Shown: one piece after another, positions 18,361 to 28,387 of the stretch
Numbering within the stretch: the stretch's first letter is position 1
Layout of the letters: each line of letters starts with the position of its first letter
From: Parabacteroides sp. PF5-6
GTDB taxonomy: Bacteria > Bacteroidota > Bacteroidia > Bacteroidales > Tannerellaceae
Assembly: GCF_029504695.1 (NCBI RefSeq)
Contig: NZ_JAQFIN010000002.1
Span: forward strand, 186,001-250,000
Direction of reading: 5' to 3'
DNA: 64,000 nucleotides
Translations under genes and position numbers: made by a program
Notes under the pieces: generated by a model
What the model was told of the DNA's origin: nothing
What the model saw: only the letters and a program-made list of their open reading frames with translations
The model's database searches: none

Positions 18361-18440
18361 CTTAATTGTTAATTGTTAATTATAAATTATAAGCCAATGT
18401 ACATCCTCGCAAGGTTTATAATTTACAATTCATAATTTAT
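18361..18440. repeat. inverted AT-rich heptamer arrays between murD and ftsW
   Basis: attaattgttaattgttaatt-type units on the left and ataatttacaattcataattt-type units on the right can pair as a weak hairpin in the only sizeable gap of the dcw cluster. It may tune read-through, but this is inference. Confidence 0.6.
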
Positions 18441-19804
18441 AATTCCCTTACATAGTGTTTAAACTGATCGCCCCGGTCTTCGTAACTCTTAAACAGATCG
18501 AAGCTGGCACAACAGGGAGAGAGCAATACCGTATCGCCCTTTTCCGCCAGTTGATAGGCTTTCGCCACCGCCTCCTGCATCGAACCGGCATCTTCGATCC
18601 GGTCGATCTTTCCGTCGAAGAAAGAATGCAGTTTCGTATTATCTTTTCCCAGGAAGATCAACGCCCGCACTTTCTTTTTCACCAACTCTTCGATCTCCGT
18701 ATAATCATTTCCTTTATCCGTACCGCCTAAGATCAGTACGATCCGGGTATGAATGCTGCCCAGGGCATACCAGCAGGAGTTGACATTCGTTGCTTTCGAG
18801 TCATTGATATAATCAACGCCCCGCACGCGTGTGACTTTCTCCAACCGGTGCTCCACGCCTTTGAAGTCACTCAAAGCCGCCCGTATATATTCATCCTGTA
18901 TATCGAGCACTTTGGCTGCAATGCCCGATGCCAGGGAGTTATACAGATTATGTGTGCCGGTCAACGCCAAGAGATCCTCTTCCATGGTGAAGGTTCCGTG
19001 ATCGGTCTCAATCACCAACTGCTCCCCTTGCATATAAGCTCGTACACCCGGATGGTAGCTTTCGGCAAACGGATAAACAGTCGCTCCCGGGTGGTGCTCC
19101 AAGATCTCCCGCGTGATGATCGGATCGTCATTCCAGAAGATAAAGGCATCCTTTTCGGTCTGATTCTGAATGATACGGAACTTAGCATCCACATAGTGCT
19201 GCATTTCGTAATCGTAACGATCCAGATGGTCGGGAGTGATATTCAATAAGACGGCGATATCCGCCTTGAAGTCGTACATATTGTCCAACTGGAAGCTGCT
19301 CAGTTCGATCACATAGACATCATGCGGTTCTTCGGCCACCTGATACGCCAGGCTATTCCCAACGTTTCCCGCCAGGCCGACATCCAGGCCCGCGCTCTTC
19401 AGGATATGATAGGTGAGCATGGTCGTAGTGGTCTTTCCGTTGCTTCCGGTGATGCAAACCATCTTGGCATCCGTATACCGTCCGGCAAACTCGATCTCGG
19501 AGATGATCGGTATGTTTTTCTCTTTCAGCTTTCGGATAATCGGCGCCTTATCGGATATACCCGGGCTCTTGATCACCTCATCGGCATTCAGGATCATCTC
19601 TTCCGTATGTTGCCCCTCTTCCCAAAGGATGGAATAGGCATCCAGCTTTTCTTTGTAGCTGGGGAATATGGTTGAGAAATCCGAGAGGAAAACATCAAAA
19701 CCTTCTTTCTGCGCTAAAATAGCCGCACCGGTTCCACTCTCTCCTCCGCCCAGAACAACTATGCGACGAGACGGCCCCTCCAATATCTTATCTTGTTCTT
19801 TCAT
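18437..19804 (-). CDS. murD: UDP-MurNAc-L-alanine-D-glutamate ligase MurD
   Basis: About 455 residues from the MKEQDK start; an upstream ATG at 19825 would add seven residues but abuts a dispersed repeat, so the inner start is preferred. MurD adds D-glutamate in the cytoplasmic murein pathway. The nucleotide fold VVLGGGESGTG lies at the N-terminus, the P-loop ITGSNGKTTTT about 110 residues in, and DYINDSKATN plus VLILGGTDKGNDY mark the C-terminal half. It follows mraY, and the 56-bp gap contains an insertion of the cctcccc repeat. Confidence 0.95.
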   Translation of the reverse strand: MKEQDKILEGPSRRIVVLGGGESGTGAAILAQKEGFDVFLSDFSTIFPSYKEKLDAYSILWEEGQHTEEMILNADEVIKSPGISDKAPIIRKLKEKNIPIISEIEFAGRYTDAKMVCITGSNGKTTTTMLTYHILKSAGLDVGLAGNVGNSLAYQVAEEPHDVYVIELSSFQLDNMYDFKADIAVLLNITPDHLDRYDYEMQHYVDAKFRIIQNQTEKDAFIFWNDDPIITREILEHHPGATVYPFAESYHPGVRAYMQGEQLVIETDHGTFTMEEDLLALTGTHNLYNSLASGIAAKVLDIQDEYIRAALSDFKGVEHRLEKVTRVRGVDYINDSKATNVNSCWYALGSIHTRIVLILGGTDKGNDYTEIEELVKKKVRALIFLGKDNTKLHSFFDGKIDRIEDAGSMQEAVAKAYQLAEKGDTVLLSPCCASFDLFKSYEDRGDQFKHYVREL

Positions 19805-19826
19805 CTCTTTATTTCTTTGCCTCATT

Positions 19827-19854
19827 AGCCTCCCCTTGGGGGAGGTTGGTGGGG
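19827..19854. repeat. 28-bp C-rich hairpin repeat between mraY and murD
   Basis: agcctccccttgggggaggttggtgggg is the exact reverse complement of 2295-2322 inside the paralogue 2 coding sequence and differs by one base from 7886-7913 in paralogue 4. A variant is at 53439-53468. The core cctcccc/ggggagg forms a hairpin. Confidence 0.85.
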
Positions 19855-19860
19855 CCTCTT

Positions 19861-21123
19861 TTATCTCATCTTTAACGTTACAATGGTTATCACGGCCAAG
19901 ATAATGCCGATCAGCCAGAAACGAACAACGATCTTCGATTCGGGCACGACATTAAAAGGCTTCTGGATAAGGGCTTCGATCCCGGCATTCCCCGCTTTCT
20001 GGAAATGATGATGCAAAGGGGTCATCTTGAACACCCGGCGTCCTTCTCCGTATTTCTTTTTGGTATATTTAAAATAAAAGCGTTGGATGATCACCGACAC
20101 GACCTCCACCAGAAAGATACCGCACAGGATAGGGATCAACAGCTCTTTCCGGATGATGATGGCAAACACCGCAATGATACCTCCCAAGGTCAGGCTACCC
20201 GTATCACCCATAAACACCTGCGCCGGATAGGAGTTATACCAGAGGAAACCGACGGTAGCCCCGATAAAGGTGGCGGCAAAGATCACCAGTTCTTCCGCCC
20301 CGGGGATAAACATGATATTCAGGAAAGAAGCAAACTGGAAGTGCGAGGAGGTATAGGCCAGAATGCCCAAGGCCACCCCGATGATCGCCGAGCTACCGGC
20401 CGCCAGCCCGTCCAGTCCGTCGGTCAGGTTGGCTCCATTGGATACGGCTGTGACAATAAAGATCACGACAAGGACAAAGAGGATCCAGGCCAAGGGTTGC
20501 TTGTACGGTCCGGCCCAATCGACCAAGGTGGAATAATCAAAGTTGTTATTCTTCAGGAAAGGGATGGTGGTCTTTGTCGATTTGGTTTCATTCGGTTGGA
20601 ACTGCACTTCTTCGATGGCATTCTCTCCGTTGTAAACTTCTATATTCTCACGGATCACCACATCCGGACTCAGGTAAAGCACCAATCCGACGATAAAGCC
20701 TAATCCGACCTGCCCGATCACCTTGAACTGGCCGCGCAAGCCCTCTTTGTCTTTCTTGAACACTTTGATATAGTCGTCCGTCCAGCCGATAACGCCCAGC
20801 CATACGGTGGTGATCAGCATCAGGATGATATAGATATTGTCCAATCGTGTACAGAGTAAGGTAGGGATCAGGATCGCAATGATAATGATGATCCCACCCA
20901 TCGTTGGCGTTCCTTTCTTGCTGTAAAGCCCTTCCAGCCCCAGGTCGCGAACGGTTTCGCCGATCTGCTCCCGGCGCAACTTATCGATGATACGTCGGCC
21001 GATCGTGGTGGAGATAAACAAAGACAAGATCAATGCCAGGCCTGAGCGGAAGGAGATATACTTAAACATCCCTGCTCCGGGCAGATCCAATTGATCCAAA
21101 TAGGTAAATAAGTAGTATAACAT
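19861..21123 (-). CDS. mraY: phospho-MurNAc-pentapeptide transferase MraY
   Basis: 420 residues, a polytopic enzyme that moves phospho-MurNAc-pentapeptide onto undecaprenyl phosphate to make lipid I. It is longer than the ~360-residue proteobacterial form because of a periplasmic insertion at ~170-220 ([11 protein letters not shown] region), usual in Bacteroidetes. Key motifs are TPTMGG, the metal-binding [28 protein letters not shown] and PLHHHFQ near the end. It lies 12 bp after murE and upstream of murD. Confidence 0.96.
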   Translation of the reverse strand: MLYYLFTYLDQLDLPGAGMFKYISFRSGLALILSLFISTTIGRRIIDKLRREQIGETVRDLGLEGLYSKKGTPTMGGIIIIIAILIPTLLCTRLDNIYIILMLITTVWLGVIGWTDDYIKVFKKDKEGLRGQFKVIGQVGLGFIVGLVLYLSPDVVIRENIEVYNGENAIEEVQFQPNETKSTKTTIPFLKNNNFDYSTLVDWAGPYKQPLAWILFVLVVIFIVTAVSNGANLTDGLDGLAAGSSAIIGVALGILAYTSSHFQFASFLNIMFIPGAEELVIFAATFIGATVGFLWYNSYPAQVFMGDTGSLTLGGIIAVFAIIIRKELLIPILCGIFLVEVVSVIIQRFYFKYTKKKYGEGRRVFKMTPLHHHFQKAGNAGIEALIQKPFNVVPESKIVVRFWLIGIILAVITIVTLKMR

Positions 21124-21135
21124 CTCTTTTTTCTT

Positions 21136-22596
21136 TTATGCCGGTTGTGTCCTAAATATTTCTTTCACCTTCTCGCGGTCGTCGAAATGGTATTTCACGC
21201 CTTTGATGTCCTGATAGTCTTCATGCCCTTTGCCGGCGATCAGGATCACATCACCTTTTTGGGCAAACATCGTCGCGGTCTTGATTGCCTGCGCGCGATC
21301 GGTAATACACAATGTATGTTCGAGATCGGCCGCAGACAATCCGGCGACCATATCGTTAATGATCTCTTCCGGTTCTTCGAAGCGGGGATTATCGGAGGTC
21401 AGGATAACCTGGTCGCTCAGCCGCGCCGCTTCTTTCGCCATCAAAGGGCGTTTCCCTTTGTCGCGGTTTCCTCCGGCGCCGACCACGGTGATGATACGTC
21501 CGTTGCCATCCAGTACTTCCGCGATACCATTCAGTACGTTGGTCAGGGCATCCGGCGTATGGGCGTAATCCACGATGGCGGTATATCCCTTGGGCGAGCG
21601 GATGGTTTCGAACCGGCCGGAGACCGGGCGCAGGGCGCTCAACACCAATAAAGCCTCTTCCGGCTCTTTGCCCAAGGCCACGGCAGCGCCATAAACAGCC
21701 AATAGGTTGTAGACATTGAAACGACCGACAAAATGCACCACGACTTCTTTGCCGTTGAACACCAGTTCCGTCCCTTCGAAATGCGACTCCAGGATCTTGC
21801 CTTTGAAGTCGGCCAGTGTCCTGAGGGAGTAGGTCAGCTTCGTTGCCGCCGTATTCTGAAGCATCACTTCGCCCACCTTATCATCGACATTCGTCAGGGC
21901 GAATGCCGCGGCCGGCAGGTCGTCGAAGAATTTCTTTTTGGCTTTCAGGTAGTTCTCTACCGTCAGGTGATAATCCAGATGGTCGCGGGTCAGGTTGGTG
22001 AAGATCCCGCCATCGAAGGCCAGTCCGCTGATGCGTTTCTGGTCTACCGCGTGCGAGCTGACTTCCATAAAGGCGTGTGTGCATCCGGCTTCCACCATAC
22101 GCGCCAACAAGGCTTGCAGGGTGTGCGGATCGGGAGTCGTATGCTCGGTGGGCACCGCTTCGCCGTCGATATAGTTGCAGACAGTGGAGATCAATCCCAC
22201 CGGATGTCCCATCATGCGGAACATCTCATACAAGAGTGTAGCGATCGTCGTTTTCCCATTCGTGCCGGTGACTCCGACCAGGGTCAACTTTTCCGAAGGC
22301 CGTCCGTACCACTCGGAGAGTAATAATCCCAAGGCTTCCGCCGAATCTTTCACCCGGATGATCACCGGATGCGGGCCGGCGCATACGGGCTCTTCTTCGC
22401 AAACAATAGCGACTGCTCCTTTTTCAATCGCGGCGGGGATAAACGTATGCCCGTCGACCGCCGTACCTTTGACGGCAACAAAAAGGGTTCCTTTTCCGAC
22501 TTTCCTTGAGTCGGACTGTATATCTTTTATTTCAACCGACAGATCTCCCGTAACCACCGGTTGATCCAATACTTTTATCCATTTATTCAGTTCCAT
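21136..22596 (-). CDS. murE: UDP-MurNAc-tripeptide synthetase MurE (meso-DAP adding)
   Basis: 486 residues. The N-terminal UDP-binding domain contains [13 protein letters not shown] (~29-41), the P-loop GTNGKTT is at 111-117, and the C-terminal domain holds DNPR at 402-405. DNPR is the motif that selects meso-diaminopimelate rather than lysine, so the stem peptide of this organism should contain meso-[14 protein letters not shown] (~334) is the family's central catalytic stretch. It follows ftsI by 5 bp and precedes mraY by 12 bp. Confidence 0.96.
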   Translation of the reverse strand: MELNKWIKVLDQPVVTGDLSVEIKDIQSDSRKVGKGTLFVAVKGTAVDGHTFIPAAIEKGAVAIVCEEEPVCAGPHPVIIRVKDSAEALGLLLSEWYGRPSEKLTLVGVTGTNGKTTIATLLYEMFRMMGHPVGLISTVCNYIDGEAVPTEHTTPDPHTLQALLARMVEAGCTHAFMEVSSHAVDQKRISGLAFDGGIFTNLTRDHLDYHLTVENYLKAKKKFFDDLPAAAFALTNVDDKVGEVMLQNTAATKLTYSLRTLADFKGKILESHFEGTELVFNGKEVVVHFVGRFNVYNLLAVYGAAVALGKEPEEALLVLSALRPVSGRFETIRSPKGYTAIVDYAHTPDALTNVLNGIAEVLDGNGRIITVVGAGGNRDKGKRPLMAKEAARLSDQVILTSDNPRFEEPEEIINDMVAGLSAADLEHTLCITDRAQAIKTATMFAQKGDVILIAGKGHEDYQDIKGVKYHFDDREKVKEIFRTQPA

Positions 22597-22601
22597 CTCG
22601 T

Positions 22602-24770
22602 TTATCTCAGCGTTAATAAAACGGTTTGTCCTTTCACGATCCGGCTACCCGGAGAGATACTCTGGGCGGCCACCCTTCCGGCTCCGGAAAGATTGACTCG
22701 CAAGCCCGCCATCTCCAGGAGATAGACGGCATCCTTTGCACCCATGCCGACAACCGACGGCACCAACCCCTCGCGGACCTTGACGTCGCGCAAGTGCAGA
22801 TCCTGTGTTTCTTTGTCGACGGATGCCACGACCCAAGAGGTCTCGACACTATCCTTCCGGACTTTAATATCCAAGCGATCCAACACCTCTTCAACCGCTT
22901 TCCGATCACCCCCTTTGACGGCAGGCACACGCACGGCCAACGAATCCCTTTCCATCTTGCGGGTATTGAAAGCCATCTCACTGGCATAGATCTTTTCGGC
23001 GATATTCTTGACCACCCCTCCTGCCATCGTTCCGCCGGATGGATAACCGATGCGCGGACGCCGGATCACCACGATACAGGTATACTGCGGATCTTCCGCC
23101 GGGAAATAGCCGCAGAAAGCCACCTGATGACCGCTGGTGCGGTAGACTCCGCCCGAAGCGATCTGCGCCGTACCGGTCTTGCCCGCGATACGGATCAGAT
23201 CCGAATGCACAGCGGAGCCCGTACCTTTCTCGACCACGCCAAGCAGCATATCCTGTATGATCTTCAAGGTCGACGACGAGCAGATCGACGATTTGATCAC
23301 TTCGCTGGAGAAGCTCTTCACCGTCTTCCCGTCTTTCAGGATCTCTTTCGTGAACATCGGACGCATCATCTTACCTCCATTGGCAATGGCGTTGAAGAAG
23401 GTCAGGGTATAAATCGGTGGGATCTGGGTCTCGTAGCCGAACGACATCCAGGGCAATGTCGTGCGCGACCAGTATTGGAGTGTATCGTTGGGGAAACGGA
23501 TCTTCGACCGTCCCGAGCCGGGAATCTCCAGGTTCAGGTCGGGCGCCATACCGACGCGGTGCAGTCCTTCGACAAACTTGGTCGGGTTCTGGGTATATCC
23601 TTTCATAATGATCTTGGCCACACCGATATTCGAGGAGTACCAGATCGCCTGCTCGGCCGAGATCCGCCCGTATCCTCCCCGGTTGTAATTATGGTCGGTC
23701 ATGCGCGAGCTACCTACCATATAGATCCCGTTTCCCGTATCGACCGTATCGGTCGGCTGGCAGACACCGTCTTCCAAGGCGACCATCATCGAAGCGACCT
23801 TAAAGGTCGATCCCGGTTCGGTCTCATCGGCAACGGCATGGTTTTTCATCTCGGCATAATGACCGTTCGAGGTGCGTCCCAGGTTGGAGATGCCTTTGAT
23901 CTCGCCCGTCGCCACCTCCATCACGACCGCCGTTCCCGACTCCGCTTCGATCGCTGCGAGCATATCCAATAAGGCTTTCTCGGTGATATCCTGTATGTTG
24001 ATATCGATAGTCGTACGGATGTCCATTCCGGCGACGGGTTCGATCTCGGTCACATTCGTCCAGCTCCCGCCCACGCGGCGAACGGAATTCCAACCGGCCT
24101 CGCCTCTCAATAAGGAGTCGTACTGCAGCTCCAAGCCGTTCTTTCCTTTCGAGACACCCGAGTTTTCCAGCTCGCCGTAGATATCTCCGATCGTGCGTGA
24201 AGCCAGCGTGCCGAACGGTTTATCGCGTTCGACCATCTCTTTGGTATAAAACCCGCTATAATTCCGGTGCAAGCGCAGGAAAGGGAATCGACGTATCTCT
24301 TTCATATCCGAATAGGATACTCTCTTCCGATAAATGGGGAATTGACGGCTTTTCTTTTTCAGCCCTTCCGTCAGGTAGGCTTTGTAACCGGCGGGGGTGC
24401 GGTCTTTCAGTTTGCGCGAGAGGTAGAACGAGAGCGAATCGACCCCGTTCGTTTTCGAATAGAGGAAGGTATCCAGTTTGAAGCCTTCCGCTTTGAAGTC
24501 GAAATACAGGTAATAGCTGGGCACGCTGGTTGCCATCAGCTTCCAGTCGGCGGAATAGATATTACCCCGTCCGGGCAATACCATACGGTCGGGTCGCTTC
24601 TGTCCTTCGGCAATCTCCACCCATTTCTCTTTTTCCACAAAAGCGGTATCGAAAGCCCGGGCTACAATACCCATAGCCACCAGCCCCAACAAGAGCACAA
24701 TGATAAAATAACAGATTAATATCCGTTTATTCCGGGACTCATCTTTCTGTATCTCTTTCTCTTCCGACAT
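22602..24770 (-). CDS. ftsI: division-specific transpeptidase FtsI (PBP3) with PASTA domain
   Basis: 722 residues. A cytoplasmic N-terminus and membrane anchor (~17-38) are followed by the PBP dimerisation domain (~60-230) and the transpeptidase: catalytic S321 in STFK (321-324), SSN (379-381) and KTGT (531-534). A single PASTA domain (~660-722, [20 protein letters not shown]) closes the protein; it could bind muropeptide or beta-lactam. FtsI cross-links septal murein with the FtsW of the same cluster. E. coli PBP3 lacks the PASTA unit; many Bacteroidetes have it. Start overlaps nothing and is 2 bp from the FtsL-like gene. Confidence 0.95.
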   Translation of the reverse strand: MSEEKEIQKDESRNKRILICYFIIVLLLGLVAMGIVARAFDTAFVEKEKWVEIAEGQKRPDRMVLPGRGNIYSADWKLMATSVPSYYLYFDFKAEGFKLDTFLYSKTNGVDSLSFYLSRKLKDRTPAGYKAYLTEGLKKKSRQFPIYRKRVSYSDMKEIRRFPFLRLHRNYSGFYTKEMVERDKPFGTLASRTIGDIYGELENSGVSKGKNGLELQYDSLLRGEAGWNSVRRVGGSWTNVTEIEPVAGMDIRTTIDINIQDITEKALLDMLAAIEAESGTAVVMEVATGEIKGISNLGRTSNGHYAEMKNHAVADETEPGSTFKVASMMVALEDGVCQPTDTVDTGNGIYMVGSSRMTDHNYNRGGYGRISAEQAIWYSSNIGVAKIIMKGYTQNPTKFVEGLHRVGMAPDLNLEIPGSGRSKIRFPNDTLQYWSRTTLPWMSFGYETQIPPIYTLTFFNAIANGGKMMRPMFTKEILKDGKTVKSFSSEVIKSSICSSSTLKIIQDMLLGVVEKGTGSAVHSDLIRIAGKTGTAQIASGGVYRTSGHQVAFCGYFPAEDPQYTCIVVIRRPRIGYPSGGTMAGGVVKNIAEKIYASEMAFNTRKMERDSLAVRVPAVKGGDRKAVEEVLDRLDIKVRKDSVETSWVVASVDKETQDLHLRDVKVREGLVPSVVGMGAKDAVYLLEMAGLRVNLSGAGRVAAQSISPGSRIVKGQTVLLTLR

Positions 24771-24772
24771 CT

Positions 24773-25120
24773 TTATTTATAGATTTCATAGGGAGGGCTC
24801 TGGGCGGCTCCCAATTCAATACCTTGTTCTTCCACGAGCACTTCGACCTGGGATTGGCGGCTTTGCCCGGTCAATTCGGAGGAGATCGACAATGCCTCGA
24901 AACGGATATCGCGCAACTGCTGCTGCAAGCGATCGATCTCCTTCAGCTTCTGCATGCAGGAATAGCGATTCCCAATAAAAAAGAAGGCAAGGATAACCAA
25001 TAACACAATCATCCGGGTATGCTTGATAATGAAATCCTCCTTCAGGATCCCACCTCCGAGAATGTATAAGAGAGAGAGCCGCTTCTCTTTCTTCTTTGTT
25101 TTGTTCGGTTCCTTTCCCAT
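24773..25120 (-). CDS. ftsL: FtsL-like divisome protein
   Basis: A small bitopic protein of ~115 residues: basic N-terminus (KTKKKEKR), one membrane segment (~38-55, MIVLLVILAFFFIGN) and a periplasmic coiled coil (~58-95, KLKEIDRLQQQLRDI). In divisomes FtsL pairs with FtsB and FtsQ and activates FtsWI. Primary sequence is poorly conserved, so identification depends on size, topology and its fixed place between rsmH and ftsI. The ATG at 25120 is preferred to a TTG three codons upstream. An AT-rich heptamer array fills the gap to rsmH. Confidence 0.85.
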   Translation of the reverse strand: MGKEPNKTKKKEKRLSLLYILGGGILKEDFIIKHTRMIVLLVILAFFFIGNRYSCMQKLKEIDRLQQQLRDIRFEALSISSELTGQSRQSQVEVLVEEQGIELGAAQSPPYEIYK

Positions 25121-25150
25121 TAGTATCAATTACGAATTACGTATTACAAA

Positions 25151-26083
25151 TTAAATATTCCGCGCCTTCTCTTCCACGCGTTCGGCAATGCGCAGCTTGG
25201 CTGAGCGCGACCGGGGATTGCTTTCGATCTCTTCTTCCGAAGGCACGATGACTTTATTGTTGATCAGGCGGTATGGACTATAAACATTTCCAAAGAAATC
25301 TTGTTCGCTCCGGCCCTCAAAATTCCCCGTTTTGAGGAAGTTTTTCACCAGCCGGTCTTCCAGCGAATGATAGGTAATGACCACCAGACGTCCGCCGGGT
25401 TTCAAGACCGATAAGGTCTGCTCCAACAGGTTGCGCAACGCCCGCATCTCATCGTTCACCTCAATGCGCAAGGCTTGAAACACCTGAGCCAGAAACTTCT
25501 TCTCTTTATCCCGACCCGTGAAAGGTTTCAACACGTCCAACAGGTCTTCGATCTTGTGGAAAGGGCGCGTCTGCCGTTCGCGTACAATCGCGGAAGCTAA
25601 GCGCCTCGACATCTTCAGTTCGCCGTAGAAAAAGAACATATCGGCCAGCTGGGTATCGGAATAGGTGTTCAACACATCCGCCGCTGTCTTTCCTGCCCGG
25701 TAATTCATCCGCATATCCAACAACCCATCGAAACGGAAAGAGAAACCCCGCTCCTCATCGTCGAAATGATGGGAAGAAACGCCCAGATCGGCCAACAAAC
25801 CGGCCACCTGACCGCCAATACCATGATAACGGGAGAAGTTGGAAAGGAAACGAAAGTTGCTGCGCACAAAGACAAAACGAGGATCATCCGGTATGTTCCG
25901 CTCCGCGTCCGCGTCCTGATCGAAGCCATAAAGCCGTCCATCCGCCCCCAACCGCTCCAGGATCGCTCGCGAATGGCCGCCGCCGCCAAAAGTAACATCT
26001 ACATACACACCTGCCGGATCCATAGCCAGACCTTCCAGGCTCTCTCTGAGTAAAACCGGTATATGATAATTCAAATGCTCCAC
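25151..26083 (-). CDS. rsmH: 16S rRNA (cytosine1402-N4)-methyltransferase RsmH (MraW)
   Basis: About 310 residues from the GTG at 26083, giving MEHLNYHIPVLL, the normal start of this family; the open frame runs 63 bp further upstream to a TTG. RsmH uses SAM to methylate C1402 of 16S rRNA in the decoding site; RsmI, encoded at 34160, makes the matching 2'-O-methylation. The SAM loop VDVTFGGGGHS is at ~27-37, with LLADLGVSSHHFDD and LKPGGRLVVITYHSLEDR further on. It is the first gene of the dcw cluster here. MraZ, which commonly precedes it, is absent. Confidence 0.95.
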   Translation of the reverse strand: MEHLNYHIPVLLRESLEGLAMDPAGVYVDVTFGGGGHSRAILERLGADGRLYGFDQDADAERNIPDDPRFVFVRSNFRFLSNFSRYHGIGGQVAGLLADLGVSSHHFDDEERGFSFRFDGLLDMRMNYRAGKTAADVLNTYSDTQLADMFFFYGELKMSRRLASAIVRERQTRPFHKIEDLLDVLKPFTGRDKEKKFLAQVFQALRIEVNDEMRALRNLLEQTLSVLKPGGRLVVITYHSLEDRLVKNFLKTGNFEGRSEQDFFGNVYSPYRLINNKVIVPSEEEIESNPRSRSAKLRIAERVEEKARNI

Positions 26084-26293
26084 TTTCAGACGCTCTTTTG
26101 TTAAACTAATCCTTAAATTAACACCACTTAGATGACTGATAAGCAAGGGTGTTATCTTCTGCTTGTAAAATTAGTGCATTATTGCAATACAATCCAAATA
26201 ATCAAAGAGAAAAAGCAAAAAAAGTTTTCAACAACCCGGCAAGACTTTTCGGGATGCGGCCGGCTATTTTCCAAAAGAGACCTGCAAATACAA

Positions 26294-26406
26294 TTTAGAG
26301 GTACGTCAAAAATGATTTTGAGGTACGTCAAAACTATTTTTGAGGTACGTCAAAACGGATTTTGAGGTACCTCTAAATCATTTTTGAGGTACCTCTAACC
26401 TGTTTT
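26294..26406. repeat. 22-bp gaggtac array upstream of rsmH
   Basis: aggtac begins at 26299, 26321, 26343, 26365 and 26387, all exactly 22 bp apart. Units 1-3 carry gaggtacgtcaaaa and units 4-5 the palindrome gaggtacctc; the spacers are a/t rich. It occupies the divergent gap between rsmH and glsA. The rest of that gap (26084-26293) has AT-rich sequence with no gene that I can see. Confidence 0.9.
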
Positions 26407-26474
26407 AATAGCCGGGTTCTCCGAGTTTGCGGGCAAAAAAACAAAAAAACTGCCGGGCGAATTGTTATAAATAC

Positions 26475-26482
26475 TATATTTG
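26475..26482 (+). promoter_or_regulatory. probable -7 element of the glsAB promoter
   Basis: tatatttg matches the Bacteroidetes -7 consensus TAnnTTTG exactly and lies 22 bp before the ATG. No clear TTTG is found at -33. Confidence 0.6.
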
Positions 26483-26503
26483 TCCATCATTAGCTTAGGA
26501 AGG

Positions 26504-27328
26504 ATGCAAGTGAACGTCACGAAATATATCGACATAGAAAACATCTTAAAGACCAAAGCGCCATCTGTGGCCACCAAGGTCCCCCGCTTTCTACTCAACT
26601 ACCTTATCCGGATCGTTCACCAGGATGAGCTGAACTACATCCTGACCCGGTATCACGACAAGGACGGGGTGGAGTTTATGAAAGAGTTGATTCACTATTT
26701 CGATCTCAAACTGGAATTGCACGGCGAGCAGAATATCCCGACGGAAGGGCGGTATATCTTTGCCTCCAACCATCCGCTGGGCGGCTTGGACGGCATTTGC
26801 CTTTCCGCCCTGGTGGGCGAACGCTTCAACGGGAATATACGCTATCCGGTCAACGACCTCTTACTGTTCATCCCCAACCTGCGTTCGATCTTTATCCCGG
26901 TGAACAAACACGGCAAGCAGGCCAAAAGCACCGCGGTAGCGACCGAAGAGGCCTACGCCTCGGACAATCAGATCATCACCTTCCCGGCCGGCCTTTGCTC
27001 GCGGAAGATCAAAGGCGAGATCGTCGATCTGGAGTGGAAGAAATCGTTTATCCAGAAAGCAGTCGAGTATCAAAGAGATATCGTTCCGATTCATTTCGTA
27101 GGGAGGAATTCCAATTTCTTCTACAACCTGGCAAATCTGCGGGTGAAGCTGGGCATTAAGATGAACTACGAGATGCTTTACCTCTCCGACGAACTTTTCA
27201 AAAGCAAACACGCGACATACCAGATATACTTCGGGGAACCCATTCCCTGGCAAACGTTCGATCCGAGCAAGAAAGCGACCGAATGGGCCGGATGGGTCAA
27301 AGCAATCTCCTACGGATTAAAGAAATAA
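26504..27328 (+). CDS. glsA: glycine-lipid O-acyltransferase GlsA (PlsC-like)
   Basis: About 274 residues from the ATG at 26504, which has aggaagg immediately upstream; the frame extends to a TTG inside the promoter and that start is rejected. The acyltransferase motif NHPLGGLD (89-96; H90, D96) and FIPVNKHGKQ, FPAGLCSRK identify the LPLAT superfamily, which moves acyl chains onto hydroxyl groups. The partner gene downstream encodes the GNAT-type N-acyltransferase. In Bacteroides the pair GlsA/GlsB makes glycine lipids, with GlsA adding the second, ester-linked chain, and lies beside the dcw genes as here. Substrate assignment is by context. Confidence 0.75.
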   Translation: MQVNVTKYIDIENILKTKAPSVATKVPRFLLNYLIRIVHQDELNYILTRYHDKDGVEFMKELIHYFDLKLELHGEQNIPTEGRYIFASNHPLGGLDGICLSALVGERFNGNIRYPVNDLLLFIPNLRSIFIPVNKHGKQAKSTAVATEEAYASDNQIITFPAGLCSRKIKGEIVDLEWKKSFIQKAVEYQRDIVPIHFVGRNSNFFYNLANLRVKLGIKMNYEMLYLSDELFKSKHATYQIYFGEPIPWQTFDPSKKATEWAGWVKAISYGLKK

Positions 27329-27348
27329 ACACACACACTGAGAACTAT

Positions 27349-28323
27349 ATGATAATGCAGGAAATTATTAAACCGATTGACCGGGCCCTATTAAAGTCTG
27401 AACTGACCAAAGACAAAATGCTCCGTACGACCAATAAATCTCAGAATGAGATCTATATCATTACGGCGCACGACTCACCCAACCTCATGCAGGAGATCGG
27501 CCGGCTGAGGGAAGTTGCCTTCCGCGAATACGGAGGCGGGACGGGACAATCCGTCGATATCGACGAATACGACACCATGGACGATGCCTACCGGCAACTG
27601 ATCGTCTGGAGTCCGGAAGACGAAGAGATTCTGGGCGGGTATCGTTTCATCTGCGGAAGCGATGTCCGGTTCGATGCCGCTGGCAAACCGCTATTGGCCA
27701 CGGCCCACCTATTCAACTTCTCCCAACAGTTTATCGAAGAGTTTCTTCCGTACACCGTTGAATTGGGACGTTCTTTCGTCACCCTGGAATATCAGGCGAC
27801 GCGCGAAGGAGCCAAGAAAGGGCTGTTCATCCTGGATAACCTCTGGGACGGGCTGGGCGCGCTCTCGGTCGTCGACCCCACACTGAAGTATTACTTCGGC
27901 AAAGTGACCATGTACAACACCTACGATACGGAAGCCCGCAATATGGTGCTCTATTTCCTCGGACTGCATTTCCCCGATCCGGACCGGCTGATCACCCCGA
28001 TCCATGCCCTGCAAACCGATACGGACATCGAGAAGATGAAAGCACTCTTCCCGCACGACAACTTCAAAGACAACTACAAAGTCTTGAACCAGGAAGTGCG
28101 CAAGCTGGGTATCAACGTCCCGCCATTGGTCAATGCCTACATGAGCCTCTCGCCCAAGATGCGCGTCTTCGGCACAGCCATCAATCATGAATTCGGCGAA
28201 GTGGAAGAAACCGGCATTCTGATCGCCATCGACGAGATCCTCGAAGACAAGAAAAAGAGACATATCGAGACCTATCTGAAAGAAGAATATCAAACGGCGG
28301 AGCTTATACGCAAGTATCAGTGA
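27349..28323 (+). CDS. glsB: glycine-lipid N-acyltransferase GlsB (hemolysin/OlsB-like GNAT)
   Basis: 324 residues from the ATG at 27349, 20 bp after glsA; a longer overlapping start exists but lacks a reason to be used. The protein is of the OlsB/hemolysin-type GNAT class: LREVAFREYGGGTGQ, LGGYRFICGS and VELGRSFVTLEYQ are typical, followed by a second acyltransferase-like half with GLFILDNLWDGLGAL. By homology to the Bacteroides enzyme it should N-acylate glycine with a 3-hydroxy acyl chain to give the monoacyl precursor that GlsA completes. The ornithine versus glycine choice cannot be read from sequence alone. Confidence 0.78.
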   Translation: MIMQEIIKPIDRALLKSELTKDKMLRTTNKSQNEIYIITAHDSPNLMQEIGRLREVAFREYGGGTGQSVDIDEYDTMDDAYRQLIVWSPEDEEILGGYRFICGSDVRFDAAGKPLLATAHLFNFSQQFIEEFLPYTVELGRSFVTLEYQATREGAKKGLFILDNLWDGLGALSVVDPTLKYYFGKVTMYNTYDTEARNMVLYFLGLHFPDPDRLITPIHALQTDTDIEKMKALFPHDNFKDNYKVLNQEVRKLGINVPPLVNAYMSLSPKMRVFGTAINHEFGEVEETGILIAIDEILEDKKKRHIETYLKEEYQTAELIRKYQ

Positions 28324-28329
28324 CAAACG

Positions 28330-28361
28330 TTTGTTTATCTCATAAACCCTCTCTATCTTTA
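28330..28361 (+). promoter_or_regulatory. promoter of cardiolipin synthase
   Basis: TTTG (28330-28333), a 20-bp spacer and tatcttta (28354-28361) fit the Bacteroidetes TTTG-N19-21-TAnnTTTG pattern with one mismatch. It is placed 26 bp before the preferred ATG. Confidence 0.65.
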
Positions 28362-28387
28362 GCGTCTTGATCGAACGACAAGGCGTT

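Noticed and set aside
22626-23972. 448-residue ORF opposite ftsI
   Set aside because: Antisense shadow; the ftsI motifs on the other strand are intact.
26147-26480. possible mraZ upstream of rsmH
   Set aside because: No frame of ~150 codons with the MraZ DRxxR-type motifs is present in this gap.
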